From NCBI GenBank assembly GCA_949130485.1, contig OX422192.1, forward strand, positions 9,223,008 through 9,287,007: a DNA stretch of 64,000 nt, read 5' to 3'. A program made the translations under genes and the position numbers. Below the pieces are notes generated by a model that was not told where the DNA came from, made no database searches, and was given only the letters and a program-made list of their open reading frames with translations. Source of the DNA: Agelas oroides (taxonomy: Eukaryota > Porifera > Demospongiae > Agelasida > Agelasidae). Shown in pieces: positions 11,251 through 22,800 of this stretch (position 1 is the stretch's first letter; each line of letters starts with the position of its first letter).

Positions 11251-14200
11251 CCTGCCTGCCTGTCTGCCTGCCTGCCTGTCTGCCTGTCTGTCTGTCTGCT
11301 GACTTGTACATTCTGCTTGCTGTCTTTCCCGCAGGTTTTCAGAGGAGGGGCTACTGATCAGTTATGATACCAAGGGTGTTGTTCGTATCCTCTCCCCCTC
11401 CTACGGTGGCTTGTCGTGGGTTCCAGTACTGGACACTACGAAGCAAGTTGGAAACAAGTCGGATCATTATTTCATTGTCGGAATGACTCATAACCCACAC
11501 GAGCTGAGGTGCGTGGGTACACTAAGTTTTAGTTATGCTGTAGTTTACTGTGGTTTAATGTCCAAAGTTAGTAAATTGGATCCATGTTGCATTCATTCAA
11601 GCGTATTGCTGTATTCAAACCGCTGTATGACGGAACGTTTCCTCAGGAGCATTCTGTGCAAGGGTCTCTCATACCCTCCGGTTCACCCAAAGCCTGTGAT
11701 GAGCATACTCTCCCTCAAACTACCACTGTGTGAACTGAACACTGAGAAGGCTGAGATTGAGGTGGGTGGAAGGGAGGGGGGAGGGAGAGAAGGGGGGAGA
11801 GAGGGGGGAGGGAGAGAAAGGGGGAGAGAGGGGGGAGGGAGAGAAGGAGGGAAAGAGGGGGAAGGTGGGAGGAAGGGAGGAGGAGGGAGGAAGAGAATGA
11901 GAGAGGGAGGGGAGAGAGGGAAGGGAGTGGGAGTGGGAGGGCAGGAGGAGGGAGACAGGGAGGGGAAGAGAGGGATATTGTTCTGTGATGTTCACTCTCA
12001 GGGCCAGTATCTACAGATGGAGCTACTTAGAACATCTCATGATAACGACAGTGGAAAAATGCAGCAACTGATGAAAATGTTTGCAGTAAGTCGAGTAACA
12101 TGGGCGGAAATATGGACAGGGTGGACAGGGCAGACAGGGTGGACAGGGTGGACAGGGTGGACAGGGTGGACAGGGCGGACAGGGTGGACAGGGTGGACAG
12201 GGTGGACAGGGCAGACAGGGTGGACAGGGTAAAAATGAGTTTGCTATCTACATGTACCTTGTTATAGGAATGTCACTGTAACTGCATGTACAACCCAATC
12301 AATTTTAATTTTACTAGCAGTCAAATTTGAACATCAATTTTTTGGATTCCTGGTGACTGCCAGCTTAGCACCATTGCCTAGTTTCATCTCAAAATGTTTT
12401 TCCTTCCATCTGATGTTCATGCAGTCAAATTGTTCGTTTGCTGTGTTTCTGCCTGTGTAGCTAGCGTGTAAGTCGGATCGTGAGTTCAGAGCTTGTGAGA
12501 TTGCGGGACTGATGCCCGACGAACACTCGGTGAGTATTGTATACCATGTCAGTATACCACTTGTACATCATAGTAAAATGTCTGCATATCATTACTGCAC
12601 ATTCTAGTAAAAGTCAGTGAATGAATATTTTGTTGCTCACTCTAGATGAACCTTGCCCTCACGTACGCCTCGAGGACACACCATGTGCGTCTGGCACGAC
12701 ACATCAGCGACCTCATTCAACAGAGGACGCTGGAGGGTTTCGACAGTGGAGAGGAGGAGGAAGTATACGATGGAGATTATTACGAAACCAATGCCACTAC
12801 TAATCTGACCAATCAGATTGCAGAAGAGGATATACAGTATGCTAAAAGTCGAACTGAAAGACTAAAACAAAAACCAGATAAACCTGTTTCGTCATTGAAG
12901 CTCATGGGGTCGAAAACCCGTGCCAAGTTTGACCGCTATATGGAAGATATTAAACAAGGAAGATTTTTGAGCTCCACTGGTAGCAGCAGTAGGAAGGCGA
13001 CCAATCAGATTCAGGCAAGTGAGGACAGTAACCATGCCAACGAGACAAAGGAGTTGTTTAGCGACCATGAGTCTGAGGGTGAGGAGGGAGAGGGAGTGTT
13101 GAATGGTGAGACAGCCGGAGTGGACGACTTGGACACAGAGAGTGTCGGGAGTGACACAAGACTTGACACGCCTCCATTACTAGCACTGGAGAGCAGTTCT
13201 GTTACCAAGCGACCAAACCCCTTCAAGGTAACCAATTAGACTTTATCCCACACGAGCCATACCATACACAATGAAAAGCCGAGTGGTGTGGCTGTCTCAT
13301 TCCTTTCTCAGATGGCTACTCCGGTGAGCAGGAGGGTGCGGGAGGACAGACAGACAAGTTTTCTGGACAATATTACTGCCAAGGTGGACGAGGAGCAGAG
13401 GAGGAAGGAGAGGAGGGAGGCAGAAAGGGGGAGGGGAAGTGGCCAGGTTGGAAAAGGTGTGACAGCTAGTATCAGTCCAACGTAACCCCAGCTTATAGTA
13501 TGTGCATGGTAAAGAGCTTGAGAACATTGTTTAGAGAAGGTCAGTTTATTAGTAGCCTTTTCAGCTTTCGCTAGCGTGGTAGAATTTTCCTCGTCATTTT
13601 CCTAACAGCAACCTAGCCTCGTTCCCAGGCCACTCCCAGATTTTGTCTCACAGCTGTGGAGAACAATCGTTTCTCCGCAACTGCGAGATAAAATCTGGGA
13701 GTGGCCTGGAAATGAGGCTAGCAGCAACCAATAAGCAGAGCAGTATGATATACTGCAAGATGCATTCCCAGTCCTGGGGACAAGGCCTGGGAATGAGACT
13801 ACACACACACGATAATGACATAAACCTCCTTCCTTTCCACAGGCTCTCGAAAAGCTGGCAAAACAGCTACTTCCAAGAAACCTTCCGGAGTAAGTAGCTA
13901 AAATGAATGTATGCAAGTAGCTTGTAGACTTCAATAAGCCTTCTTTCTTGGTTAATAGCTGCTTTAGGTCTATTTTGTATCCTCTTACAAATAGAGTGCT
14001 AAAAATTTAGTAATGTTATGTAGTCATGAGCAAACCTCATACCCAGGTCAGCAACAGATTAGCTTCGTACCTATACTATGTGGCCTGGGTACGAGGCCAG
14101 CAGCAGATGGCCTGGGAATGGGGTTTGAGGGTACATCTTTAATGTGTCAGTTGATATTGCTACATATTGGTAGGTGCAGAGCAGTCTAAAGTCCTCGTTT

Positions 14201-14407
14201 TTCAAGAAGAAAGAGGAGGAGGAGGAGGGTGGCAAACAGAATGGGAACAGAGACAATGACACAGCACCTGATAAGAAGAAGGAAGAAGAAGAAGAAGAGG
14301 AGGAGGAGGAGGAGGATGCGTCCAGGGGGTTGACAGGAGAGGAGGCGGGTGGCAAGAAACTTAGTGGAAAGGAGAAACTAGCCAACTTTGCATTCAAGTC
14401 TAGTTGA
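4985..14407 (+). CDS. WDHD1: WDHD1 / And-1 / Ctf4 replisome adaptor
   Basis: I could assemble 21 exons with continuous frame: 4985-5052, 5683-5866, 6124-6327, 7046-7096, 7233-7328, 7671-7763, 7888-7994, 8767-8977, 9404-9596 (or 9608), 9697-9869, 10172-10356, 10619-10866, 10976-11090, 11335-11508, 11647-11761, 12002-12085, 12461-12529, 12646-13227, 13312-13456, 13843-13889 and 14174-14407. The product is about 1125 residues, close to human (1129). In order it has N-terminal WD40 repeats (exons 1-8), an acidic linker with a KRRR cluster, the SepB second propeller (QHRFMV, then HFSSWDNTKDWTI, then GWVAMATNKQLLRL), the helical bundle (YASRTHHVRLARHISDL) and a KEKLANFAFK tail matching the human C-terminus. 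The protein links MCM helicase to DNA polymerase alpha at the fork. The vertebrate HMG box expected before the tail is not visible; a short lysine-rich exon and a Glu-rich stretch occupy its place. Confidence 0.93.
6530..6642. repeat. Diverged foldback element in WDHD1 intron 3
   Basis: Imperfect inverted arms (TAGTCTGGTTCCCAGGCCG near 6531 and a matching CACAGCCTGGGAATTCC near 6627) place it in the TAGCCTCGTTCCCAGGC family. It is older and more diverged than the others. Confidence 0.6.
7357..7411. mobile_element. Short foldback (MITE-like) element with 9-bp target duplication
   Basis: The ends read TAGCCTCGTACCCAAGCC and GGCCTGGGTACGAGGCTA. The 9 bp on the left (CTCTGTCTG) and right (CTGTGTCTG) match at 8 of 9 positions. 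It sits in WDHD1 intron 5. Confidence 0.8.
7499..7616. repeat. (TGTC)n microsatellite in WDHD1 intron 5
   Basis: Nearly pure TGTC tetranucleotide repeat ending about 55 bp before the exon 6 acceptor. Long open frames across it have no coding meaning. Confidence 0.95.
8058..8291 (+). repeat. 35-bp minisatellite in WDHD1 intron 7
   Basis: About 6.7 tandem copies of a 35-bp unit containing TATATCCCTCGGACCCCTCC. It is followed by a second CTCACTCCTCATCC-type array (8346-8755) that runs up to the exon 8 acceptor. Confidence 0.9.
9176..9402 (+). repeat. CTC trinucleotide pyrimidine tract before WDHD1 exon 9
   Basis: More than 220 bp of almost pure CTCCT repeats run directly into the CAG acceptor of exon 9. 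The 5' part of the same intron (about 9014-9090) is purine-rich. Confidence 0.9.
11131..11300 (+). repeat. (TGTC)/(TGCC)n microsatellite in WDHD1 intron 13
   Basis: Tetranucleotide array with interspersed TGCC units, ending just before the exon 14 acceptor. Confidence 0.9.
12117..12228 (+). repeat. 9-bp GTGGACAGG minisatellite in WDHD1 intron 16
   Basis: About 12 copies of a GTGGACAGG-type unit with GCAGACAGG and GCGGACAGG variants, starting about 30 bp after the exon 16 donor. Confidence 0.9.
13614..13720. mobile_element. Foldback element with 9-bp target duplication
   Basis: The 107-bp element has long inverted arms that begin TAGCCTCGTTCCCAGGCC and extend through an inner repeat around CTCCCAGATTTT. 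The flanks ACAGCAACC and GCAGCAACC match at 8 of 9 positions. It lies in WDHD1 intron 19. A partial relative lies at 13764-13801. Confidence 0.85.
14040..14097. repeat. Degenerate foldback element
   Basis: Related arms (CATACCCAGG near 14039 and CCTGGGTACGAGGCC near 14083) in the last WDHD1 intron. No clear flanking duplication was seen. Confidence 0.55.
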
Positions 14408-14925
14408 TAGTCAATGCCATGGTGGATTAATACAGTCATGTATACTGAATCATGTGAAGTGTACCGTGTGTCGTGACTTTTATGATTTGTGGAAGAAGGA
14501 CTCAAAATGCAGTGATACAATTGGACTTATAATACGCAAGTTCAAAATAATGCAGGTGTTGGGGTACCAGATTCTGTGTACGGATAATTATTCAACAGGA
14601 GACAGACATTGTGATTCTGGTATGTCTGTCACTGCACGACCGAATAGATTCAGAAGTCTTCTCAGACTTTGTGCGGGTAAATTACTTATTGCTATTCTTT
14701 TCTCTTCCTGGAGGAGAGGAGCTGCTGAGACTCATGGATCATGTAAGCTGAGTCTGGCTTGAAGCCTCTGAAGATGGTCAGATTCAATCACCCGTAGTGC
14801 AAGAAATGATGAAGACCCGCACCACGCAGATAAAGACCTCTCTCTCCTTGGTTTCTGTCTATCCTTATCAGTTTGGAGCTAAATCACTGTGGAAGGGTTA
14901 GGGTACATCTGAATTTGTATGTTTA

Positions 14926-14960
<35 letters not shown>
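14408..14960. other. Convergent intergenic region WDHD1 / DRC8
   Basis: This holds the 3' ends of two converging genes. A (TG)n microsatellite lies at about 14931-14960, directly beside the DRC8 stop codon. No other feature was recognised. Confidence 0.6.
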
Positions 14961-14962
<2 letters not shown>

Positions 14963-16697
14963 AGCTCTGGTCGTCTATCATTGTGGCCACAAAGTCTCGG
15001 TAAAGAACCACACCCTTGTCAGGGTCTACAGCTGCTGTTAGCATCTCGTCCATCTCCTCTTGCGTGAAGGGCTCCCCTGTGGGTGGGTGGGGGTGTGTGA
15101 TGGGGGTGTGGGTGTGGGTGTGGGTGGGGTGTGGGTGGGGGTGTGGGTGAGGGTGTCGGCGGGGAGGGTAAGGATCCAGGTCACAGTAAAGGTAAGAGAG
15201 AGGTATGTACCTTCTTCCATCAGAAATTTCTTTAGTTCTTCTTGTGTGAGGTGAGATTTCTTGTCCACATCAAGAACCTACACGACACAAACTGTAATGT
15301 AATTACAATATACAGGGTATATGAATACATACAAGCAATAAAACAAAACCTAGCCTCGTACCCAGGCCGCGTGGGAGGAGAAAGTTCTCCTTCCACACGG
15401 CCTGGGTACGAGGCTAAGCAAAACCCACCTCAAACGCTTTGACCAGCACTTCCTCACTGTTGGGTGGATATCTGCAGGGATGCATGCTGGCACATGACTT
15501 TGTGAAGACATTTTACACATTCACATATTTGTGTGTTCTTGTGGTGATGTGATTGGTTGACACACCTCTTTTCTAGGAGCACCCTGGCCATCATGGGCTG
15601 AAATTTTTCAAAACGAATAAATCCTGTCGGCTCCTCCTCTTCAATCTAAATAAATATGACAACATAGCAGCTCATAAAAAAAGAAAGAACTCTGTAAAAA
15701 AACATGATAATACAAGTCTGGTACATTGCTGGGTTTTTAGTCTTAGTTTCATGTGGCCACTCCATACCAAGAGCGCATAAGAACAGGCGGCTAGAGTAAG
15801 AGCGTGTAACTACAATAGAAGCCCGTAGTCCGGTCAAAATTATTGAACTGTACTAAAAATAGAACACCGGTCACGTGCTTAGCAACAATCGGCTATGCCT
15901 ACACGCAGCTGCGCAGTACGTGTTACTATTTCTAATACTGGTGGTAAATTCCGACCAATTTCGAATGTAGTTACACGCTCTTATACTAGCCGCCCATTCT
16001 TATGCGCTCTTGCCACACAGAGGGGAGGGGTAAGGCATGTGTTGTTTTACCACAATGTATAAACCATAGCACAGCGTTGTTTCCAGGCCTGAAAAGGTAA
16101 GGAAAGAGAAAGGACTACCGTTTTCCCTTCCCCTCCACTTCAGGCCAGGAAACAAGCTAATAACGAGAGAAATACAGCTACAAAACTGCTGTACTGCAGA
16201 AGAGGGTGTGGCTGGTGAGACTTGTGTATAGCACGCTATAAGCACAGATGGTCTTGTGTGGTGCATATACTCAAACACATCATGCTCTGTCTGCATGGGG
16301 GATGCAAACTATAGCCGATCCTTACCTCTTGTATCATATCATGTAGTTCAGCCTCAGAGGGGTAGCAACCGAGTGACCGGATAATGGTCCCAATCTCCCT
16401 GGGGAGAAGAAAGAGATGAATAATGAGAGACCAGCACACATGATCTCCAAGAGCAGTTCAGTGGCAATGCAGTTGCTGAGTACAGTGTCCCAACTGGGAG
16501 AAGAGGTGGTGAGAGGCATGAGAGATTAGAGGTGAGGTTTACCTCACATCGACCGTTTTGCTGCTTTCGTGATCAAAAATATCGAACGCATCTTCAATAT
16601 TCTTGTTGATGTCTGCAAGGATCGGATCTGACTCTAAAGGCTTTCCCTCAGGGCCTGCTTCTTCAGCTGGCTTCGCCTTTGATACTGTGTCGGCCAT
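14961..16697 (-). CDS. EFCAB2: DRC8 (EFCAB2), EF-hand subunit of the ciliary nexin-dynein regulatory complex
   Basis: Six minus-strand exons in frame: 16697-16543, 16398-16326, 15645-15566, 15471-15429, 15277-15211 and 15076-14961 (TAG). They give 177 residues. The product follows human EFCAB2 closely from FDHESSKTVDVREIGTIIRS through EEEEPTGFIRFEKFQPMMA to the last EF-hand (DVDKKSHLTQEELKKFL) and the DFVATMIDD end. EFCAB2 is calmodulin-like and part of the N-DRC that links outer doublets in motile cilia and flagella. Acidic loop residues are weakly conserved, so calcium binding is uncertain. The gene is head-to-head with hnRNPU, start codons 134 bp apart, and has an X-box just upstream. Confidence is high. 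Confidence 0.95.
15351..15416. mobile_element. Foldback element with 9-bp target duplication
   Basis: The ends are TAGCCTCGTACCCAGGCCG and its near-perfect reverse complement. Flanks AACAAAACC and AGCAAAACC match at 8 of 9 positions. It lies in DRC8 intron 4, only 12 bp from exon 4. Confidence 0.85.
15768..16012. mobile_element. MITE-like palindromic element, copy 1
   Basis: About 245 bp with inverted ends CAAGAGCGCATAAGAA and TTCTTATGCGCTCTTG. An inner inverted pair, GCTAGAGTAAGAGCGTGTAAC-like, sits just inside. It lies in DRC8 intron 2. A second copy is at 22320-22551. No transposase is present. Confidence 0.8.
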
Positions 16698-16830
16698 GAT
16701 CCCTTGTTGCTAGGCAACCTACTGAGCATGCGCAGTTTGTGTCTCGTGTGAAAAGATTCCGCACGCCTCGCAGTCCTGCCTCAGGTGTTTAAAAAGGAAA
16801 GCTAAAAAGCGTTAGAACTACAAAATCGAG
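16698..16830. promoter_or_regulatory. Bidirectional promoter of DRC8 and hnRNPU
   Basis: Only 133 bp separate two divergent start codons. The interval holds a perfect palindromic RFX X-box, GTTGCTAGGCAAC (16706-16718), immediately upstream of the DRC8 ATG, and an NRF1-like GAGCATGCGCAG (16724-16735). X-boxes are bound by RFX factors that control ciliary genes, which fits DRC8. The assignments are motif matches only. Confidence 0.65.
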
Positions 16831-19800
16831 ATGAGTGCTATTGAAAACGTGGATGAGTTTGTAAGCGCTCTAAAAGTGGTAGAACTCCGGGAGGAATTGA
16901 AGAGGCGAAACCTTTCATATGCCGGAAACAAGAGTGCGCTTGCTCAACGTTTCAAAGAGTTTCTTCAGAAGGAAAAGGAAGGCGAGAAGGGGGAGAACGG
17001 AGTGCCACTCACGACAGAAGGATCGGAAGCTGAAGTAGGGACTGGGGCAGAACAACCCGTGGAAGGCGGAAGTGACGCCATTGGAAAGCCGGAAGCGTGC
17101 CAAGAGGCTGTTGAAGATAGTGGCGCTGCGCCCGAACAGGAGGAGTACGAGGAGGTGATGGATCAGATTGTGCAGACTGAAGCGAGTGGAGAGACAGTGG
17201 CAACTCAGCAGATAGGTGAGTGGGCATTAAATGGAATTTGTCTCATCACACCTCGCTTTCTTCCTCCAACCTTACTGACACCCTTGAGACAAAACATGTA
17301 TACGATTTAGGGAATTTATGCACTTTACATTACGTATTAAGATTAGCTGTACTGCGGAAAGATAAGAGCTTACAGAATAATAATTGTCCTCTTCCATCTA
17401 GCCGAAGAGCCGAAAGCATCACCTGCAAAGCCACCACAAGCGGATGAGACATCTCAAGATAAGCCGGAGGAGAATCAGGAGCAACCGCCTTCTGATGCGA
17501 CTGGTGCGGAGACGAGTGGACAGGAAGGAGAGGAACCTCCCGAGGATGAGTCACAGATGGTCGTGGAAGATGCAGTGGAGGAGAAACAAGAGGAGGGAAA
17601 GGAAGGAGAAGGAGGAGAGGGAGAGGGAGAGCCAATGAAATGTGAGGAAAAACCAGGTACGTTGCAGAAAGTTATGTAGCCTTGAAACAATGTCGTATTT
17701 TTATTTGTTGGGAGTCGTTAGCACCTAACTGGCATAGTATGGTTTTGTAGCTCCTCTCTTTGCAATGACAGTTCCACAAGGGCAAACACCAGTGCTGGTA
17801 TGACTATCTTATAAGGTAGTCGTCCCACAAGGGCAAACACCAGTACGGTATGACTACCTTATAAGGTAGTCGTCCCACAAGGGCAAACACCAGTACGGTA
17901 TGACTACCTTATAAGAAAATAGTTGTAGCCTAAAATGTTTTTGAAGTTCACAATTGAACTAGATTTGTACCCCCCTAACACACCCTCAGCTTCTGATGAA
18001 CAGGAGAAATCACGCGGAGACGAGGAAGAGTCTGGACAAGGCGATGACAGACGGACAAATGACAGGCGAAGTGACGACAGAGATAGCGGGTACTCCCGGA
18101 AGCGTTCGAGGGAGGATGATGAGAAGGGTGGGAGGCACAAGTCTGATCCGTCACGTGCCCCTGACCCTGAGGAGCCAGAGGGATTTGATGAAACAGAGGC
18201 TGGTAATCTTATGGGAGAGGAGTTTCAACCGCCAGAAGATGACAACGTGGTCGTGCTGGACAAATGTAAGAGCAGGAGAGAGACTGTGTGTGCATGTGTG
18301 CATGCCAGTGGTGTCGGCAGTACGTAGAATGGTGCATGAATTGACGAGAGAGAGGGAGAGACTGTGGTAGAACATTTTACTAAGAAAGGTGGTGGTAGGC
18401 GGTGTCTACAATACTTTAAAACGCAGTTAATCAAAATATGAATGCCACATTGTTTCAACATCTCTCTTTCCTGATCAAAACGGATCAAAACTTTCTCTTT
18501 CTCTTTCCTTCTACAGTCAATTCTGATCTCCACTTCACCATTCGTACGGATGGCCTGGGAGGCTCTGGCCTCATAGAACAGGGGTTTGCTAACCTGTGGG
18601 CGGCCGCTCGTGCAACGTGGGGACTGACGGGAGGAAAGTATTTTTACGAGGTGAAAGTGGAGAAGAATCTTGATGTTGATCTACCAGACACTGAGGAGCA
18701 CCCGAATGCTGTCCGACTTGGGTGGTCGGTGGACGAGGCAGGACTTGGTCTGGGGGAGGCTCTGCTCTCGTATGGCTACGGTAGCACTGGGAAGGTTGTG
18801 GTGAACAACCGGTACAACGAGTATGGGGAGAAATATGGCCCAGGGGACGTCATTGGGTGCTATCTGGTAAGTTCCCTCCCCTCACCTTTTCTTCCTCTTT
18901 CTTCTTCCCTCTTTCTCCTTTATTTTTTCTTTCCTGCACTTTCTTCCTTCTCTCTCCTCCCTCTCTCTCTCTCTCCTCCCTCTCTCTCTCTCCTCCCTCT
19001 CTCTCTCTCCTCCCTCTCTCTCTCTCCTCCCTCTCTCTCTCTCCTCCCTCTCTCTCTCTCCTCCCTCTCTCTCTCTCCTCCCTCTCTCCCTCTCTCTCTC
19101 CTCTCTCTCTCCTCCCTCTCTCTCTCTCCTCCCTCTCTCTCTCCTCCCCCTCGCTCTCCTCTTTATCCCTTTTCCCTCTCACTGCAGGATTTGGAAAGCT
19201 CACCCGCTACAATCTCCTTCTCCAAGAATGGCAACTATTTCGGAACAGCATTTGTACTCGACAAAGATGTTCGTGGGAAGGCCATCTTTCCTCATGTGTC
19301 CACCAAGAATGTAGAAATCTCCCTCAATTTTAATACAGTACGTAATGTGTCAGTGTACAGCAGCATTCTGTTGTTAGTGATGGAATGGCCGGCCATCTAT
19401 CCCTTTCACTCTCTCTGCCTCTTCACCACCCTTCACCTCCCCCTCACACACCTTTCCTTCCTGCAGCCCACGTTGTGTGAAACCCCTGATGCAGACGGCT
19501 ACACTCCTCTACAGACTGCGACAGAGGAACACAAGGAGAGATCACCTAAACCTCCTGAGAAACCGAGTGACTGTGAGGTAGGGGAGCATGTCTGACTGAC
19601 TGCCATATTGATTTAAACAGGTGTAGGAGAGATTGTACATGGATGACCTTAGGGAAACTAGGGCACTGGCCATGCATGTGTTCTGCATAACAAGCTTTCT
19701 CTAAAACTGCCTGTGAGCCATCACGTCGGACTTCTTCTGGGTAAAGACGATTGATGACTCTGTGTGACATCCACCTGCCTTGTTCTAGATGTGCATTGAT

Positions 19801-22800
19801 TGTTTGCGCACTACCACTGACATTTTAAAAGATGAAGTGATTCTCTTCTGCAGGTGCTTATGATGATTGGCCTTCCTGCGTCAGGAAAGACCACGTGGGC
19901 AGAGAAGCATTGTCGACAGAACCCAGAGAAACGGTACACCATCCTCGGCACCAACCTCATCATGGAGAAGATGAAGGTCCGTCTCCCTTTCTGTCTGTCT
20001 GTACCTCTGTTGTCTGCCTCCCTGTCTGTCTGTACCTCTGTCGTCTGCCTACCTCTGTTCTTCTACACTTGATTGTTTGTATGCATTGTGCTCACTACAC
20101 ACACTCCACTCACACACACTCCACTCACACACACTCCACTCACACACACTCCACTCACACACACTCCACTCAAACACACTCCACTCACACACACTCCACT
20201 CACACACACTCCACTCACACACACTCCACTCACACACACTCCACTCAAACACACTCCACTCATACACACTCCACTCACATTGCAGGTTTCCGGGCTGCAG
20301 AGAAAGTACAACTACCACGGGCGCTGGGAGCAGCTGATTAAACAAGCCACTGACGTCCTTAACCGAATGTTTGTCCTGGCGTCCAAGAACCTTAGAAATT
20401 ACATCGTTGACCAGGTATACATGCACACATACACTTCATAACACGCACATTTGCACATTAAAAGATGCACACTCGATCACTAAAAAATGCCTTGTAGCAT
20501 ATTCTGAGCTTGTTCACCCTCCACCCCCCCCTTCCCCCCCACGCACACACTTAAGGCCTTCTAGCATGGTTAAAAATCACATTTTTGTTACCCCATAGAA
20601 ATAGTTGGATGTTGTTGTTGTTGCGTGACATTGATCACAAGGTGTCTAGCTTACATGGTACGTATCTCATCTTGTTTCTCTCAGACCAATGTGTATGCGT
20701 CAGCTCAGCGTCGCAAGATGAGCTATTTTGCTGGGTTTATTAAGAAGGCAGTTGTCGTTATTCCTCCGCACCATGAGCTGAGGAAGAGGATGGCTCGTAG
20801 GAACGACGAGATGGGTCAGCCTGTTCCTGATGATGCCATCAACGCTATGAAGGGTGAGCTGGGGGGTGTGAGGGAGTGAGGGAGAGTGTGAAGGAGTGGA
20901 GGGTGGGGAGGGGGGGAAGCGAGGAAGAAAGAGTTGGTGTGAGGGGAGAAGTTGGTGACAACGTGAAGATGTGCTTTTAGTGTTCAAGGATGAATGGAGG
21001 ATGGTATTAGATGTCTGCCTCAGGGATGGGGGGAGCTTTGGGTGGAAAATGCTGGCCATGTCTTTCTCCACAGGACAACATCCCGTCATCTTCGCTCCGC
21101 CTGCCTTGTCACACACAAGTTGCAATTGTCTGACAGAGATTTGTAGGAGGCTCTATCTTGATTGGCTTATTGTTGTGTGGACATGCGGACATGGTCTACA
21201 CTTTATCACTAATAATTGGCTTTAACTTTTATCAGCACTGTCTGAAGTGGAAGTGACAAGCTTGCTACAAGTCCTTGTCTGTGACAATGGCTTGATTTGT
21301 GTAGAGGATAAATTGGCTGGACTAGTTTCTCAGAGGAGGTGGACATGTTGAACTTTGCTAATTAAAATGGCTGAGGTCGCACTAATTGATTTTTCGTATC
21401 TCAACAGACTAGCTTTCTCGACTTTTACTGAGGTGGGGCCCCAGTTTTCAAATCAAGATTCAAGGCTGGGGCCAGTCATAGAAAAAGCTAAAAAGCTTTC
21501 TACCTTGCATTATCCAACATCAGTTAGTGTGACCTCAGCCGTTTTAAAGTTCAACCGTGTCCGACCTCCTCTGAGTTTATCTGAGAACTGCCTAGTGAGC
21601 CATTTCTGCTTGTTTGAAGCCATTTTGTGCTAACTGTACATTGTAGCTTCAAGCACCAAATCAGCCTGATTTGTTTTGGCGTTATTACTAGGGCTCTTGC
21701 TCCATGTGGTCGAGGAAAAGCTTCGTGTTTGGCAGCCCTTGGATCATTGACGATCATCCCCAAAGTAGTACCACTGTCTGAAAGTACCACTGTCTTTCAG
21801 ACAGTGATGTCAGCATATATATATACAGTCGCCGTGATGATGGGAAGTTTTAATGTGACCATATATGGTCACCGCATTCAGACGGTTAAAGGACTCTATA
21901 TGGCGTGTGTTTCGTGTATAGTATTAAGTATTAGCTGCAATGTAACAGTAGCCCCTGGATGTCTCTCGCTAGCACATGCTTGAAGGCGGTTGAAAGTCAC
22001 TTTGCTCTAGACGCAAGTTGTGTATGGGAGTCTTAGTGCTTTGATGTGGTGTGCACTATTTGGAACTGTGAACCTAATCATGTAGAATTTCTCTCTTGAA
22101 GCTGGCATAGAGTGATCTGCCACACAGGGGCCTTGAACAAGGCTGTTTGGTTGATTACGGAAAGCAGAAAGCATCGGGATTTGGTCTAGTAGACAACAGA
22201 GATATAGCTTGCGTGCACTGGTCTACCCTCGGGTAAAACACTTTGCTGGCTGGCTGGTTGCTGTGGTCACAGGCATTGCAAGGCTATTTTTGTGCTGTTA
22301 TTTCCTCCATATACAGTTACAAGAGCACATAAGTACGTGCGGCTAGAGTAAGAGTGTGTAACTCCAATAGAAGTCCGTAGTCCAGTCAACTGTGCTAAAA
22401 ATAGAACACCCGATCACATACTTAGCAACAATGGCTTATTTCTAAGCACAGCTGGCAGTACGTGTTACTATTTTTAGTACTCGTAAATTCCGCCCGTTTT
22501 CGAATTTTACATAGTTACACGCTCTTACTCTAGCGTTCTTATGCGCTCTTGACAGTAACTAACTCTCTATAGACTGCAGTGTTAGTTCTCTGAGCTTAGC
22601 ATTTGCATATGACCACCTAGGGGTCCGTACCTTGCTTCAGCGTGGATCCCCAGTTCTTCGTCCATACCATCTGACTTCACACTGATCACCAATCATTGAG
22701 AGCCTCACAGCTGATTGGAATGATTCAAATCATTTGATTCTTGAATTGGACAACTGATTCAGTTGACGTGTTACTTTGCATGTTGTTTCTCCCATTAAGC

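Noticed and set aside
20049-20441. Open frames with repeated HTPLT or SGVCV units
   Set aside because: They are three readings of one 15-bp intronic minisatellite ahead of hnRNPU exon 8.
21830-21920. C/D snoRNA candidate around GTGATGATG in the hnRNPU intron
   Set aside because: No D box or terminal stem at a suitable distance could be found.
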